A DNA stretch of 64,000 nt from Tetrahymena thermophila SB210. Lineage: Eukaryota; Ciliophora; Oligohymenophorea; Hymenostomatida; Tetrahymenidae. A program made the translations under genes and the position numbers. Below the pieces are notes generated by a model. It did no database searches, was not told the origin of the DNA, and saw only the letters and a list, made by a program, of their open reading frames with translations. The stretch lies in NCBI RefSeq assembly GCF_000189635.1, contig NW_002476514.1:214506-278505 (forward strand), in the 5' to 3' direction. Below, one piece after another: positions 40,401 through 52,659 of this stretch (position 1 is its first letter; every line of letters starts with the position of its first letter).

Positions 40401-43400
40401 GTTTTTCATTGTATTTCTTTTCTAATACTTTTTGAAAATGCTTCAATAAATTTATTACCTTAAAATGTATTTATAAATACTACTTTATTTCGTTTATTTC
40501 AATTAAAAACTCATAGAATGTAAAAAATATTTATCTATTAAATAGTAAAGTTTATATTGATTCAAAAATATTTTTCTACTTAAGCCATTAAATTTTTGAA
40601 GGGATATTTAAACTGCGATATTTTTTTTATTTCATTATTATATTTTGATTTATCTTACTAGTGACATTAAATTGATAAGTAATAAAATGAACTATTTTAG
40701 CTCTTTTCTTTAAGCATTTTAATTGAATTAAGCTTCCAAAAATTATTCAGCTATTAAAACAAGCAAAGTTTATTATTATTAATATATTAAGATAATTTCT
40801 ACAAAATTGTACCATTTTTAATGAAGCTTTTGAATATAATTTCTTAGTTTTTATATTGCGATGACACACATCTTTTAGAATTGGTTATGTAAATGTTTTT
40901 GCAAATAAGTTTTATTGACTTCTTTGATCATTAGGCATCTTAAAATAGTAATGATCAAAGAAATAATATTAAAATCAAAAATGTATTTTCTCAAAGAATT
41001 CTATAAAATTCATACATATTATTGTTTATATTTTGAATACTTTACTTTACTATTTTATCTTATGAATAGCTTTTTACCGCTTTTAAATCTATTTTGTGAT
41101 ATAAATTCATTTTTTTAGCCATAAATAGACTTTATTTTTTACTATATTTTTTGTAAGTTAATTAGAAATTATAAGTAGGTAATATAAAGGCTTGATTCAT
41201 TATTAAATAAAAACTTATTGAAATCACGCAATTAATTTCACATAATTTAAACTAATAATATACCTTAAAATAATTTTAAATTAAAGAGAGTTCATCTAAA
41301 AATTAAGTATAAATTATTTTTTTTAAATTTTTTATACTATTTATAATAAATGTAAATAATGTAATAATTTATGAGGATTTGCATTAAATTCATTTTGTAT
41401 TAATTCAATTAAAAACAAATATCTATTTGATAATCTCTTAGTCGATAAATTAATAATTGGTTAGTACTTTAATAGAAAAGCTCAATATGCTTATTTAAAA
41501 ATGAAATAAAATATTTCTAAGTAATTATATTTCAAAAATACCAATTTATTCACTAAAAGTCCAGATCTAATAAAAATTATTTTTTTTTTTGCTTTGTAAA
41601 AATAATCTATTTAAAAATTAAAGCTATATTTTTATAAAATTGTAAGAAATCTAAGTAAGTTTAATAAAGAGCTTTGTAAGTTGGTTTTTAAATTAAATAA
41701 TATTCTTCATTAGAAAATTTTATTTTAAGATAAATATCATTATTTTTACAAGAAAACTGTATTTATTTTCGAAAATATTTTATTTTAATTACTTTAATAT
41801 TTATTATCTAATTGAATCAATTCCATATTCTAATCTTGAATAAATTTAATCATTTTCAATCATTGTAACCTTAGTCTAGAAAAACAAATTATAATAAAAA
41901 TACATACCAAACTCATTCTATAAGTTAAGAAATTGGTTAGTTAAATTTAAAAAATTAAATTATCTTCTTTAGAGTAGACAAAAAATATGAAGAAGATATG
42001 CTTCTTAAAAGAGAAGTATGAATTTACATTTATTAACATAAGAAACTAATATTAACAATTATTTTTTAATAAATTAATGACACATACTAACATACTATTT
42101 ATTTCGAATCTTTTAGTATTTAGAATAGCATATTACCTTAATTTTTCATGATCAAATTTTCTTTTTATATTAGAGATATATAATAATAAAAAACCTTTAT
42201 AGGAAATTTATTTGGTTAGTTACGAAAACATTTTCATCATAGAACATATTTAATTTTACACTAATTAATATTTTTTCTATTCTCTATTTAGGTAAGATAA
42301 GATAGTATTATACATGAATTAACAAATGTGTTTGTTTAAGTATTTAGAGCTTTGAGTTAAAGAAAAAAATGAAATCATATAGATTGCTTCGATTATTCTT
42401 TTACCTTTTTTGAGAAAATTAATAAGTATAAAAGGCATATTTCTTTGTTTTTAATCCAATCAATATAATCAATATGACATTTTAGATATTTATTTAATTT
42501 TCAATAATTAATTAAAGGTATTAGTGTTCATTAATACCTCAATTTTCTACATTAGAAAGTTTAAAATACATTTTACTTACTAGCAATGCCACAAAGCTTC
42601 GCATTTAGCTAGTTCATTTATTTACAATAGTGAAAAATTAGTACTCATAGTTTCCAATTTTAATATTAAGACATATATTATAAACAAATAATTTAAATTA
42701 GCTTTATGTTAACATATTGAATAATTTTTTCAAGATTGCAAATAATTATAAACATATAATCACTTATGAAAATAAAAACGATAAACATTTTCTTCTAATA
42801 TCTAAATTAGTTGTATTTTTATTTAACCATTTTAAGATATTGTTTTTCTTCTTTGCTCTTTTCAATCTTTCAATTTTCGTTGATGAAAACTTTATTTAGA
42901 TTGCTTAATTCAAAGTCAAATTATTATTTGAACCTAATCAATGAATCAATCAATCTATATCCTTTAAAAATTATTCTCCTTTTATGCTAGCTAACTAAAT
43001 TTTTATTTGATTGATTCTTTAGAAAGAAGAGTTTATATAATTAATTTACCATTATTAATGCTATAACTTCTTATATAAAGCAATCATCGCTCATTTTGAT
43101 TTTATTAACTATCTCAATAAAAATGATTCAAACCATAAATTTTACATCATTATTAAAGATGATATGACTCTTAAGTAAGTGATTTCATCTTGTAAACTCT
43201 GATCGATTTCTCTCCCTTTAATAAATGTCTTGCTGTTATTTTATTTTTTTTGTTAAAGCTGATATCCTTTTATAATGATCCAACTTATTTCTACTTATTA
43301 TTAACTCTATTTGGCAATTAAATTATCAAAGTATATGTAAATTGATTCTTAAATCTAAAAAATCAAAATTAGCTTTGAATTTTTACTTCATTTAAGAAGG

Positions 43401-44152
43401 CTTTCTTTGAAATTTAATTTGTTTCACTTGTTTATAAAACTCTGAAATCTATTTATGCCATCTATGTAAAATAGAAAGATAAAAAAAAACATTATTAAAA
43501 AAATAAAGTAGACCAGAGAAATAAATAATAACTCATTTAAAATAATAAATTAAATAACAACTTTGTATTATTTTAATGGTAACATATTTATAGTATTAAT
43601 TTTTCTTATTTTATGATCATTTAAATGACCAGATCAATATCTATCTTTAATTTTAACAAATTATGGGTAAATTAATAGAATAACGCAAGAATGTAAAAAT
43701 ACCTTATATCCTTAAATAAGCTTCAAATATCCTAAGATTTTTTAATTAGTATTTAGATTATAAATGAAAATTCTAAGCATTCTTTTGTTTCATACTTTGA
43801 GTCTCCAGATTAAGTGATTTTGCAGTATTTACTCACATCCATCAATTAAATAAAAATTGTAAAATGAAAATAGATATTAAATATTTTAAATATTATTTTA
43901 TAAAACTATTTTATTGATAAACGATTTAATATTAAATTTATCAAAATTAATTAAATTTTATTTGTTATATGACATATAAATAGAGTGAAATTAACTATAA
44001 TAGATTATATAGTTAATAAATAATATATTTATTTTTTATAGTGAATAAGAACTTAGTTATGTTTCTATTTATTTTAATTTTTTTATTTTAGAGATAGTGT
44101 TATAAAAGAATAATTTGATAATATGAAGGTTAATGGTATTAGCATTAATTTA
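37414..44152. other. Intergenic between A' and B'
   Basis: Aligned with 5178-8420 except for the additional block at about 40396-43735. Motifs of the CCTTAAAAT type occur at 39714, 39973, 40458 and 41263. No gene can be supported on either strand. Confidence 0.55.
40396..43735. other. Extra block of about 3.3 kb in duplication copy 2
   Basis: Alignment with copy 1 stops after TTAACTTAAAA (about 8025 in copy 1) and resumes at AAATTCTAAG(C/T)ATTCTTTT (8060 and about 43768). The block shows no obvious terminal inverted repeats or target duplication by eye, and no frame that reads as a transposase. It could be an insertion into copy 2, for instance a germline-limited segment, or a deletion from copy 1. 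A minus-strand frame at 43147-43461 with one internal TGA is discussed under rejected items. Confidence 0.7.
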
Positions 44153-45247
44153 TCAATTTTGATTAATTTAGTTCATGTTTTAGTTATTATTTTATTACTA
44201 AAAATGAAAATTTTAAGGATAGCTAATTTCACAAAGTTAATCTTCATAATATCCTTATTATTAAAAGCACTATTAATCTTATGAGACATTGAAAAATTCT
44301 TATTAATTTTAATACTTTTCGAAATAGTCTTCATCACAATTAATTTAAATAGATTGTTATTATTCATTTTAGAACGAATTTGAAAAGTTATTAAATTGCA
44401 GATAATGGTTCATAGATTCTTCTTCATAACTTTCTTCTTCAAATATTCTATTATTTATTGGTTTTTTCTCAGAGTTAAAATTAAAGTTATTGCTAATTTA
44501 AAAGCTTTGATCTTATTTTACTTGATATTAATTTTTTATCCCTAAAATAGTTGAGATTGTGAAAATTTCTTAGTTAGATATTTCTGATTAATTTTTAGAG
44601 GAAAAAAAAGTGCTGCGATTTAAGAAGTTAATAGGAGTGTGTAAATTGTGTAAAGATTTGTCTTAATCAAAATCTTATTTAAGATGAATGCTTTTTAAGT
44701 CTTTATTATCGCTCTTTTTATCAAACCTAGAGAGTTTTTTTTTGACTTGAAGTTCTTAGGGGAAGCATATGTTCCACAAATCATAAAAGGAGGACATTTC
44801 TTATTGGCCAAATAATTCAAAGTATTTTAGGATTAGTAAACACACGAACTATTTTCTAACAGTTTTCATTGTATTGTAAGAGAGTTGATTTTTCATTGAA
44901 GTAATGTCTTCAGGATTCAAAAGTATTTATTGAAGTTTGTTTATAAAGGCATCTTATTTATTGCATTATTTGAGATAAATAAAATATTATTCAATGATTC
45001 CCATGTATTTTGGTTTATTCTTGTCTGTTTTTTTGTGGATAAAGGCTTTGACTTCTGTGGAGGTTTTTAATTTTAGGTAATCTGCGATCAGAGGAGATGC
45101 ATAAGACTCAAATATATAGGTCTTTATAGAATCTTAGAACCATTTATTTAGTAAATTTCTTTGGCTAGGAATGGCTTAACCACTTTGTTTAGCCAAATAG
45201 AGAATGTTGTTTTTAATAATCAACTAATTTTAGTTATTTTAGTCCAT
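44153..45247 (-). CDS. Gene B': duplicate of gene B, 364 aa
   Basis: Open from ATG (45247-45245) to TGA (44155-44153). It aligns with gene B along its whole length. The domain keeps SQRNLLNKWFQDSIKTYIFE, KPKYMGIIEQYF, NPEDIT, TVRKQFVCLLILKYFELF, SFYDLWNICFPQE and KKKLSRFDKK. The linker is four residues longer than in B, and the motif PINNRIFEEESYEEE starts at residue 263. From that proline to the end both proteins have exactly 102 residues. The acidic motif is closer to the family consensus here than in B, which has FDEESYEEK. Function unknown. Confidence 0.9.
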
Positions 45248-47119
45248 TTTTTTAGAAGTTCTTGAATTTGTTTTTGTATTGTTTTTTATTAAATTAATTG
45301 TTTATATTTAATAAGTGCAGTTCTTCAATATATCAAAATATGTAAAGGAATTTGCTTAGAAAATTTAAATAACTTAAATAGAACTTTTCGCATTTAATTA
45401 ATAATGAAGTGATGAAATTTAATGTAAAGTAAACTAATATAATTTAATAGGAATCAAAAGGATTATTTATTTTGCTGCAAAATGTATTGTCGATGTTTTA
45501 AAAACTTTTGGTTTGTTTACATAAACTGTGAGAACAGGATAATATCAAAATAACTAAATAACAAATAATAATTAATTTAAGTGATTATTGACTAAAAACT
45601 CAAGTTGTTACCTATGGTAAAACTCGTATCTTTTTATATTAATATTATTATTATAAATAAACTAAAAAAAAGGTCAAAGTTATTTAATTAAAAAAATACG
45701 GGTTTTAAAATAGACTTATTTCCCTACCCTCCAATAAATTAACTTGGCAATTAAACTGATTAAATATATCTGACCAGAGGTTTACTTTTAATTTTTTAGA
45801 ATCTTATAGCTATCGTTAAATGAAATAATTACTTTGAGTTAGCAAGATGTTTAATTTAATAGAAAAAGTAGTAATAGATAATACGGTGATCAGAATTTAG
45901 TTACATTAAGATTTCTATTTGTTACTTAACCATAGTAATTCAACCACATATAAAGAAAGAGAGAGTATTAATGACAACAAATCTCAAGGATAACATATAA
46001 AAATTCTACTTAAAAATTAATAAAAATATAACAACTTTTTATTCTTGAGTAAAAAGTGGCTATTTCTTTGTTTTATTCATTCTGAAAATACTTAATTGAA
46101 TAATTGGCTATTTGAATTTTTAATTTAGGTTGTCTTGTTTTTATTCACTATCAAATTTATAAACAAACATCTAATTAAAATATAACTCATAAAAAATTCT
46201 TATTATTGATAAAAATAATGCAGATTCAGAACTGATAAATTTCACAGCAAATTTAGTTAATAAAATTGTAAAGTAAATTTAAACAAGAATTTATCAGGAA
46301 ATCTAAATCGATCAATTAACTAACTATTAATATTTATAATTTGAACTGTATATTACATAAGTAATAAACAAACTTACTTATCATTACAATAAATATAAAA
46401 TTAAAGGAATAATAAGTAAATTGTAAGCATGCATATAATGTATTATTTATTATGAAAGCAATAATAAAAGAACAAAAAAAAAACTTGATATATGGTTTAG
46501 ATTTTATGAAGAATAGTAATGTATTTTTAATATTCATGACAGTTTTTTATTAGATATATCATAATTAAATTACAAAAAATGGAAAAACTACTTTTTAATT
46601 AAATTTTATTTAAATATTTAGATTGCTAAAAAAGTTGTAAGTTAACACATGCATATTATCAATTTTAAACTTAATCTATGTAAATAATATTTTTACTTGC
46701 TGATAGATTACTTTAGTATGCTATTTTATCAAATGTAAGATTACTAAGTAAAAAGGGTTATTAAATAGTAACTAAGATATTTTTTCTCTCACTATTTTTT
46801 AAGGCTATTACATCTTCCTACTGTTATATTTTAAATCCATTATTAAAGTTAAAAATTGATATTATTTTCAAATTTTTTATTAGAAATTCATATAAAAATA
46901 AAATACTTTAAATTTTAAAAATTCTATTTAAAAATATAAAATAAATTTAACTGACACTCACATATAAAAAATTATTCGCAGATTTCAAAAAATTACTATT
47001 AATAAAAAAGTAATATAATTTATTTCCTTTAATTTTGATGAAATGTTATAAATGGGCTGCGAAACGCTCTTCACTCTTAATATATTTTAATATTACGCCA
47101 GTCTACAAATTTACATAAA

Positions 47120-48325
47120 GATGATTACACATTATTAATTTGATATATTTCGAATAGAAAATTAGGTAATTAAAGACTTGCAAAATGTATGGTTTTTTTA
47201 ATCAATTTAATGGAAATAATTGTAGGTAATAAATCCTAAAGAAGATAATATATAAGTATACTCACTGTTATATATATCTAAAAATAAATAACCTTAAAAT
47301 ATAAAAAATCTGAACTAAAAAATTTCCTACTTAATTTAAAAATTTGAGGAACCACAACCTAATTCAAGAATTATGAGAAAACATATTTATTTACCCACCC
47401 TACCCACTCACATTAATATTACTAAGTAAGAGTAAACAAATTTGATAGAAATTTCAAAAGCAACAAATAAATAAATAGATTTATCAATTAAATATATACA
47501 AATTAAAAAATAAATAAAGTGTTTTTTTATTTTTTGCTATCAAGTCTAAGAAAGAATAGTATTAATAGCGTTAATTTTTATTTATAAAAAAGTTAGATTT
47601 GACAAAAATTTGATTTATTTAAAATATTTATTATCTTAAGGATGATTGATAGTGAAATAATTTTGGCTATTATTAATATATGAAAGATTAAAATAGCAAA
47701 ATCTAATAGCTGCTAGTAATTTTTATCTATTATTGAGGTAATTCAAAAATAATTAACTTACAGAATTTCATGTTAATTAAACAAAGAGTATATTAAATTA
47801 CATCTATTAATATTTTAGAAAGAAAAATATCAACTATTAAAATAGATAGGTAAAGCAAAGTAACCTTGCCAAAAATTATGAGTTAATAATAATAAGATGT
47901 GTAGTATATTAGTTTCATTTTTTTTCAATTCAACGAATAAATATTTCATACAAAAGTAGTGGAGGTCATATTAATTCTTGAGTTATTTTTTAAAATGAAA
48001 ATATATTTTCTTAAAAAATATGCTATTTTATTTATATTGGATTCACTGCGTATTATATATGAATAATAGCTTACCTTAATTAATTACATGGAATTGCTTT
48101 AATGATTTTAATATTAATACATTATTTTTAAGTAAGTATCTTAACATTAATCTTTTAGTAAGATTAATCAATTTCTTTCTTTAATTTCCTATTATTTTTA
48201 TCAATTTCTTAATTATCATTTCATGAATCAATTTATTTGTGATTTATTTTTTATTATTCAAATAATTAATAAAAAGAATGGGTGTAGCTTTTTTACCTAA
48301 TTGTCTTTTATTAGAAGAGGAGCTT
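47120..48325. other. Extra block of about 1.2 kb in duplication copy 2
   Basis: Copy 1 passes from AATACATTTTTATTTTA (11540) to GATGTAATGGCAATTTTTTC (11585) within about 50 bp. In copy 2 the equivalent left and right flanks are about 1.2 kb apart. No open frame or terminal repeat is evident. Confidence 0.6.
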
Positions 48326-48639
48326 TTGAGATGTAATGATAATTTTTTCAAATAAAAACTGAAAATTTCATTTTTAATCTTAAACAGAGACAGATAATTA
48401 TCTTAGTTTATTTAATTTACTGTAAACAAAATAAGCTAGTGTTCTAATTTTTCTATTAAATTTCTATTTACCTTGCATAAAATTAATCAAACATAATAGA
48501 ATCTTATTATTCTGGGCAGATGAATAATTAACAATTTGTAATCAATTTAGATAAGCAAAATGTTAGCTTTTTAATTTGCTTCAGTAATAGATCTTTAAAT
48601 TATTTTAAATTTAATTTAGATATTTGAAAGTATTTACCT

Positions 48640-50110
48640 TTAAGCAGAAAAATACTATTAATTAATTCAATTTGATTAATAATTAAAACAAAAAAAACAA
48701 CTATTACTCTGCTTTTCTATTTTTTTAAAGCTTGACTCAAAATTATGATACACCAATAATATTTTAAAGCTCTGCAATAAAAATGGTAAGCTTCTATATA
48801 AAAGTCAGCTCAATAAATCATAGGTAAATAAAGACAAGATATTGGCTATATATTTTATTGAAGAAAAGTAAGAACAAAATAATTAAAGATATTTTATGCA
48901 AATTAATTTTTTTTAGTCTTAAATTCACATTTTAGTTTAGAGGTGCGTATACTTGCATTTTTTAGTCTTTGCAAATGCTCTTTAGATAGGAATGAATAGT
49001 ATTTACCTCTAGTAGCTCATAGAAGTATTAAAAGAGTATTTTTTTAGTTGTTTTCTAATAATATATACCTTTTTTACCATTCAAGTTCATTTTATAAATT
49101 AGATAGAGCTAACATTATTGTTTAATGCTTCTTTATAATGTTAATTATTTGGCTTTAGATATGTATAATTATCTAAATTCTTCGATGAAATATTAAAAGA
49201 TGTCTGAATTTCTGATGAATTGAAGAACAAAATTATAATTAAAAATAAAATATTCAATAGCTTTCGAAATCTATTTCTTTACTTATAGAACTCAAAAACC
49301 GCTTTATAAGGTATATTATTTTCTCTCTAAGTTATTATTAATTAATGTGAAAGTGTAAGTAGAGATTAGGTAAGATCAGTAAACCATTTTCTGATACTAT
49401 GCTTTTCAGTTAGAAATGCAGAGTTAATTTTAAAAATATTTTTAAATAAAATATATTTATTCTATTTAGTGGATAACATAATTAACAAGAGATGAAAGAG
49501 CTTTTTATTAACAAAATAAAAAACAAATTTTATCAATTTCATATTTTTTTTTCAATTAAAACCACTTTTTATAGCAACAACATACAATGATTTTAATTTA
49601 AAGTTATTATAGTCATTTTTAAAAGTAAAATGATGATTATCTTTTCAAAAGATAAATAAATAAATAATTAAATATACAGTTAATTAATATTCTCAAGCAA
49701 TTAATTTAATAAGAACTATTATTTAAAAAAATGTATTAATATACTTTCTCTCCTTTTTATTAATTATGGTTTGTTTATTTTTTCAATTAGAGCTTAAGCT
49801 TATATATTTATTTATAGAAAATCTTTGAATAATTTACTTTCTTTCTATTTTAATCTTACCCCTAAAAATAAGTTTGATTTTTTTAGCACAATTTTACAAA
49901 TTTACACTATAAAAAGTTATTTCTAAAAAATATTTAATTTACAGTATAAAAATTTGTATCAAAAAATTATTAAATTTACATAATTGATTATGAGGATGAT
50001 TACATTTAATAATTGATTTGATTTAGATTTACAATCGAATAATAGATTAAATTATGATATTAAACATATTTGATTTTTAATTTAGAATAATATTCATTCA
50101 TATTTAAAAT
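48640..50110. other. Extra block of about 1.5 kb in duplication copy 2
   Basis: The copy 1 sequence around 11860-11900 is continuous (TTTAGATATTTGAA through CAATAATTTAATAA). In copy 2 these two landmarks are at about 48615 and 50125. The block contains no supportable gene. Confidence 0.6.
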
Positions 50111-51432
50111 ATTATAGGTATACGCAATAATTTAATAAACAAAATAATTATTTTGATTATGATAAAACTAAAATCTATTTTATTTTTTACAAGGTTAAAA
50201 ATTAATAATTTAAAAAAAATTAAATACCATTTTAAGATTTTTAAAAAGACAATAAGATCAAATAATTAGATTAATTGTAACAAGCTAAGAAGCAAAGGAT
50301 ATAGTTTTGTTATAATTAAATTCATAAGAGCACTCATATATTGATAAGATCAAAGTTAAGCTAATAAAAATCAAAGAGATAATATATAATCAATCTTAAT
50401 TATCATTATAAAATTTCAATATTACATACTTAAAAAGTAGAGAAGATAACAATCTTGATTTTTTATATAAAAGGTTTAACTTTCTTTAAATTATTAAAAG
50501 GGACAGTATATTTTCTCGCAAAAATATTCAAATTTTCTGGGCATTATATTTATATATTTCATCTAAATTTTGAAAAATCGTATAAATGTATAAATGATTC
50601 AACATTAATGCTGTTATTTTCAAATTTTCTATCATATATTTTTTAATTTTTTAAAAATAATCCATTGCATATTTAGAATATAAAATAGATGATAATTATA
50701 AATAATAAATGCTCAATCAACTTTATTTAAGAGAAATACACTAAAATTCAGGGTTTATATATTTATAAATATAAAATGAAGACAATGCTCATTGACAAAT
50801 TCATAGTTATGACAAAATTGCTTCCCTAAACTCTGCTTTATTCATAAATCTTCTATTATTTTAAGTCGCACCATCATATCTCAATTAATTAGCTCATAAA
50901 CTATTTAAATTTTTTCAATCAAAAACTATTAATGTTTCAAATGCCCTTACTTTCTTTCAAGTATTTTTAATTTCCTTAAAGCTATAAGGTTGCGCTTTCT
51001 AATAGTTTCTTTACTTTATTTGATTTATATGGATGATTAAAACCTATTATTGACATATTTATTTATCTCAAAGTAATTGCTTGATACTTAATATTTTTTA
51101 ATAATTTATTCAATTTTTTATGAAAGATATTCTAATATTATTTTTAGTAGATATTTCATAAATATATTTAATTTGTAAAACTTATTAAATTATTAACTTA
51201 AAAAATTAAAAAATAAAATTATTAGCATTATTATAAATATAAAATATTATATACAAGTAATTTTAATTCTATTTAAAGTAGTGAAAATCTAATGAATCCA
51301 AAAAATAAATTATATAACTTTAAAAATTCTTCTCTTTTTCTTAAAAAATCTGCGAAATCTGCAACGTTAATTCTACATATATTAATAAGTATTTAATCAT
51401 ATTTGAATTAAGTATGAATATATATTATGATA

Positions 51433-51457
51433 ATATATATATATATATATATATATA
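51433..51457. repeat. TA dinucleotide run
   Basis: Perfect alternating AT of about 25 bp, absent at the equivalent place in copy 1. Confidence 0.9.
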
Positions 51458-51612
51458 AATATATATTCTAAAATATTTGTTAATTATATATTTTTTCTTG
51501 TAGAGGTTACATTATAACCCTTTCATTTTTAGTAGGTAGGTAGATAAATTATATTTATATTATAATGATGAATGATTAATATAGTAGCGAATCAAATCAT
51601 GTGGATAAATAT

Positions 51613-52659
51613 TCATTCATAATTAATTTCATAATGCTCTAAATGGTTATTGCTGTATATATTCTAGTCAGGTATCTGATTTTAATTCTGATAAGTTGCT
51701 TATTAATTATAATAAAATTAGAGAAAATGGTTCATGGACTCCTCTTCGTATTAATCTTCTTCATATATATTATTATTAATTGGCTAATTTTAAGGATAAA
51801 GATCATCTTAGTAGCTCATTAATAAGTTTTCAGACTATTAGATATTGTTTGATTAAGAAAAGCCATCTATTTTCGAAGAAATAAAAACAGAAGGCTCTTC
51901 TTATTACTTTTAAATATTTGAATAGGGATTAAAATATAGAGAAGAGTGGAAGACACTACTATTTAAAAAACAAGAAGAGCTTTTTAAACTAGTGTTTAGA
52001 TTACCTTCATTGCTAATCTCGAATTTCAAAGTTTTATTTTCAACCTTTTTGTCACATGAGCTTTTTAAACTAGTGTTTAGATTACCTTCATTGCTAATCT
52101 AGAATTTCAAAGTTTTATTTTCAACCTTTTTGTCAAATTTCGAGAGTTTTTTTTTAGTTTAAATTTCTAGCGGGAAGCAGATATTCCATAGTTCATAAAA
52201 TGAGGGAATGTCTTATTACCCAAATAGCTCAAAGTATCTTAAGATTAGAAAACACACAAATTATTTTCTAACAATCTTCTCAGTGTTATAATTTTACTTT
52301 TCTTTTTGTTGAGTAATATCAACAGGATTCAAAAGAATTTCATATAGTTTTTACAGAAAAAGGTCTTTTTGGTTATATTTGATAATTTAGATAAAATATT
52401 ACTCAATAATTCCCATATACTTAGGTTTATTTGGCTCTGTTTACTAGTGAATGAAGGCTTTAACTTAAGCGGAAGAGCTTAAATTAAGGTATTTAGCAAT
52501 TAAAGGAGATGCAATCTATTCAAAAATATAAGTCTTAATAGAATCTTAGAACCATTTATTTAGTAGATTTCTTTCACCTTTTTAAGATTTTTTATGAAAG
52601 TCTGCTAAGTGGAGTATATTTTTCTTAATGATTAACTCTTCATTATTTAATTATTTCAT
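51613..52659 (-). CDS. Gene C': PINN-family protein with internal 27-aa duplication, 348 aa
   Basis: ATG at 52659-52657 and TGA at 51615-51613 frame 349 codons with no break. The domain contains GERNLLNKWFQDSIKTYIFE from about residue 28, followed by the KPKYMGII, RKQFV and FYELWN-type blocks. The basic KKLSKFDKK block is followed by a perfect-frame duplication of 27 residues (81 bp). NQPINNNIYEEDQYEEES then begins at about residue 293, with tyrosine for phenylalanine and glutamine for serine compared with the other members. The C-terminal tail is short (54 residues from the proline). Its partner C in copy 1 has expanded a neighbouring linker segment sevenfold and is frameshifted. C' is therefore probably the working copy. 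Function unknown. Confidence 0.88.
51977..52138 (-). repeat. In-gene 81-bp tandem duplication
   Basis: Two units with an 81-bp period begin GAGCTTTTTAAACTAGTGTT at 51977 and 52058 and are nearly identical, so the event is recent. The length is 27 codons and the frame is kept. Gene C in copy 1 has one unit of this segment but many of the adjacent 177-bp unit. Confidence 0.9.

Larger units (their letters stand above)
45248..51612. other. Intergenic between B' and C' with two extra blocks
   Basis: Aligned in pieces with 9504-14066. No supportable gene. Copy 2 has additional sequence at about 45530-45780, 47120-48325 and 48640-50110. A TA dinucleotide run lies at 51433-51457. Confidence 0.55.

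Noticed and set aside
42717-42899. Standard-code ORFs at 40915, 42717, 46334 and 50455
   Set aside because: They are short and rich in Phe/Leu/Ile/Lys as expected from AT-rich noncoding DNA, and lack counterparts in the other duplicate.
43147-43461. Minus-strand frame of 105 codons with one internal TGA inside the 3.3-kb extra block (MAQIDFRVL at its start, KNKITARHLLKGEK near its end)
   Set aside because: With TGA as the only stop and this base composition, frames of this size appear often. There is no homologue in the window and no splice evidence.
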